Source: Allostella sp. ATCC 35155
Lineage (GTDB): Bacteria; Pseudomonadota; Alphaproteobacteria; ATCC43930; Allostellaceae
DNA length: 64,000 nucleotides
Assembly: GCA_006738865.1 (NCBI GenBank)
Contig: AP019701.1
Location: 1,360,001-1,424,000 of the forward strand
Reading direction: 5' to 3'
Shown here: in pieces, positions 62,933 through 64,000 of the stretch
Position numbering within the stretch: the first letter of the stretch is position 1
Layout: the number at the start of each line of letters is the position of its first letter
Made by a program: the position numbers and the translations under genes
Notes under the pieces: model-generated
Told to the model about the DNA's origin: nothing
Databases searched by the model: none
What the model saw: only the letters and a program-made list of their open reading frames with translations

Positions 62933-64000
62933 ATGCCCGGTGCGGCCTTCCAACTGACCGAGCGGGATCTGGAGGATTTCGCGACCGGCGCCTGGATCCT
63001 GGGGACCGGCGGCGGCGGCGATCCCTATTTCTCCCTGCTCGAGGCGAAGCAGCACCTCGCCGCCGGCCGCACCGTCACCGTCGTCGACCCGCTGTCGCTG
63101 CCCGACGATGCGCTCGTCGCCTGCGTCGGCCAGATGGGTGCGCCGCTCGCCAAGCAGGAGAAGTTGTGCGACGGCGACGTCATCGCCAGCACCATCCCGA
63201 TGATGGAGAAGCATCTCGGCCGCAAGTTCGACGCCGTCATGCTGTGGGAGGTCGGCGGCAACAACGGCTTCCAGGCGATCCTGTCGGGCCTGATCCTCGG
63301 CCTGCCGGTCGTCGACTGCGACGCCATGGGCCGCGCCTTCCCGCAGGCCGACATGACGACCTTCGCGATCTGCGACCTGCCGGCCTATCCCTGGACGATG
63401 GTCGACATCCGCCGCAACAGCCTGATCTTCACCGAGGCCGAGAACTGGACCTGGATGGAGAAGATGACGCGGCGCGTCTGCACCGTGTTCGGCGCCTCGG
63501 CCGCGACCTGCAAGGCGCCGCGCACCGGCGAAGAGGTCAAGCGCGGCAGCTGCCTGCACACGCTGTCCTGGGCGCTCTCGATCGGCCGCACGGTGCGCGC
63601 GGCGCGCGCGGCCCATGCCGACCCGATCGCCGCCGTGGTCGCGGCCGAGGGCGGCCTCGTCCTCTTCCGCGGCAAGGTGACGGACGTGATGCGCCGGGCG
63701 ACCGACGGCTGGCTGCGCGGACGGGTGACGATCGAGGGGCTCGACGGTGACCAGGGCGAGAGCATGGCCATCGACTTCCAGAACGAGTTCTCGGTCGCCT
63801 GGCGGGGCGACAAGCCGGCCGCCACGGTACCCGACCTCATCTGCCTGCTCGACAGCGCGTCGGGCGAGGCGATCGGCACCGAGACCGTGCGCTACGGCCA
63901 GCGGGTGACGGTGATCGCGCTGCCGGCTCCGGCGATCCTGACCACGCCCAAGGGCCTGCAGCATGTCGGTCCGCGCGCCTTCGGCTTCGACCTCGATTTC
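62933..64000 (+). CDS. DUF917 domain protein (3' end beyond window)
   Basis: 356 codons are visible before the window ends. The N-terminus FQLTERDLEDFATGAWILGT followed by GGGGDPYFSLLEAK, then LWEVGGNNGFQAI, DCDAMGRAFPQADMTTFAIC and RGSCLHTLSWALSIGRTVR are the DUF917 hallmarks. The family often neighbours hydantoinase/N-methylhydantoinase genes and may act on cyclic amides. GAGGG precedes the ATG at 62933. It is divergent from the dipeptide-type importer, which might supply its substrate. Confidence 0.9.
   Translation, partial: MPGAAFQLTERDLEDFATGAWILGTGGGGDPYFSLLEAKQHLAAGRTVTVVDPLSLPDDALVACVGQMGAPLAKQEKLCDGDVIASTIPMMEKHLGRKFDAVMLWEVGGNNGFQAILSGLILGLPVVDCDAMGRAFPQADMTTFAICDLPAYPWTMVDIRRNSLIFTEAENWTWMEKMTRRVCTVFGASAATCKAPRTGEEVKRGSCLHTLSWALSIGRTVRAARAAHADPIAAVVAAEGGLVLFRGKVTDVMRRATDGWLRGRVTIEGLDGDQGESMAIDFQNEFSVAWRGDKPAATVPDLICLLDSASGEAIGTETVRYGQRVTVIALPAPAILTTPKGLQHVGPRAFGFDLDF

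Overview
The window is a GC-rich (roughly two-thirds G+C) chromosomal stretch that reads as an alphaproteobacterium, most likely Rhodospirillales-like. Three things suggest this. A SAM-II riboswitch sits ahead of an O-succinylhomoserine sulfhydrylase. The housekeeping genes follow an alphaproteobacterial order: grxC / carbon-nitrogen hydrolase / DUF1178; ubiG divergent from lysC / nitronate monooxygenase-like / ptsP; a RodZ-like HTH protein / ispG / hisS / prfA / prmC / DUF4167 / clpB. Accessory genes are mostly ABC and TRAP uptake systems paired with catabolic enzymes. The species cannot be named from sequence alone. No rRNA, tRNA, CRISPR array or complete insertion sequence was recognised.

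Layout. 1-6.0 kb (minus): a LacI regulator, then an apparent operon of an M19-type dipeptidase, an NMT1/SsuA-type ABC importer (ATPase, permease, binding protein) and a phytoene-desaturase-like flavoprotein, with a LacI-type operator in front. 6.1-9.6 kb (minus): YeeE/YedE transporter, YHS-domain protein, OpgC-like acyltransferase, DUF302 protein. 9.7-14.3 kb (plus): maleate isomerase/arylmalonate decarboxylase-like protein, LigI-like amidohydrolase and a three-part TRAP transporter. 14.3-17.0 kb: two tandem metZ-like genes; the second is preceded by a strong promoter, a SAM-II riboswitch and an intrinsic terminator. 17.1-18.7 kb: grxC, a nitrilase-family amidohydrolase and DUF1178.

18.75-23.1 kb holds the most unusual locus: a promoter, a possible leaderless 24-codon ORF, a 54-residue peptide gene with a strong Shine-Dalgarno, a SAM methyltransferase, a cyanophycin-synthetase-like ATP-grasp protein with a degenerate Mur-ligase tail, and a second methyltransferase. 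It looks like a candidate peptide-modification cassette of a kind I do not recognise.

23.1-39.3 kb is the housekeeping block. It includes a glutamyl-tRNA reductase between hisS and prfA, and a sigma32-type promoter ahead of clpB. 39.3-40.9 kb carries a patatin-like esterase and a broken DUF433/DUF5615 toxin-antitoxin pair whose toxin frame is interrupted by a palindromic repeat. 40.9-48.6 kb (minus) is a catabolic operon: iron-type alcohol dehydrogenase/maleylacetate reductase-like, two tandem TauD/TfdA dioxygenases, a TAXI-type TRAP system and an FAD-binding reductase. It diverges from a MetE-core-like protein, with a long palindromic operator between them. 49.8-56.1 kb contains an AMP-forming ligase, a BisC-like molybdoenzyme, two small RTX proteins and an orphan cytochrome c. 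56.2-64 kb contains an SDR dehydrogenase, a dipeptide/oligopeptide ABC transporter whose DppD-like ATPase lies convergent to the other four genes, and the start of a DUF917 gene cut by the window edge.

How the parts work together: at least four uptake systems sit beside enzymes that could process what they import. Tight ATGA/GTGA/TGATG overlaps mark translational coupling inside most operons. Functions come from family motifs read by eye; substrates are not determined.
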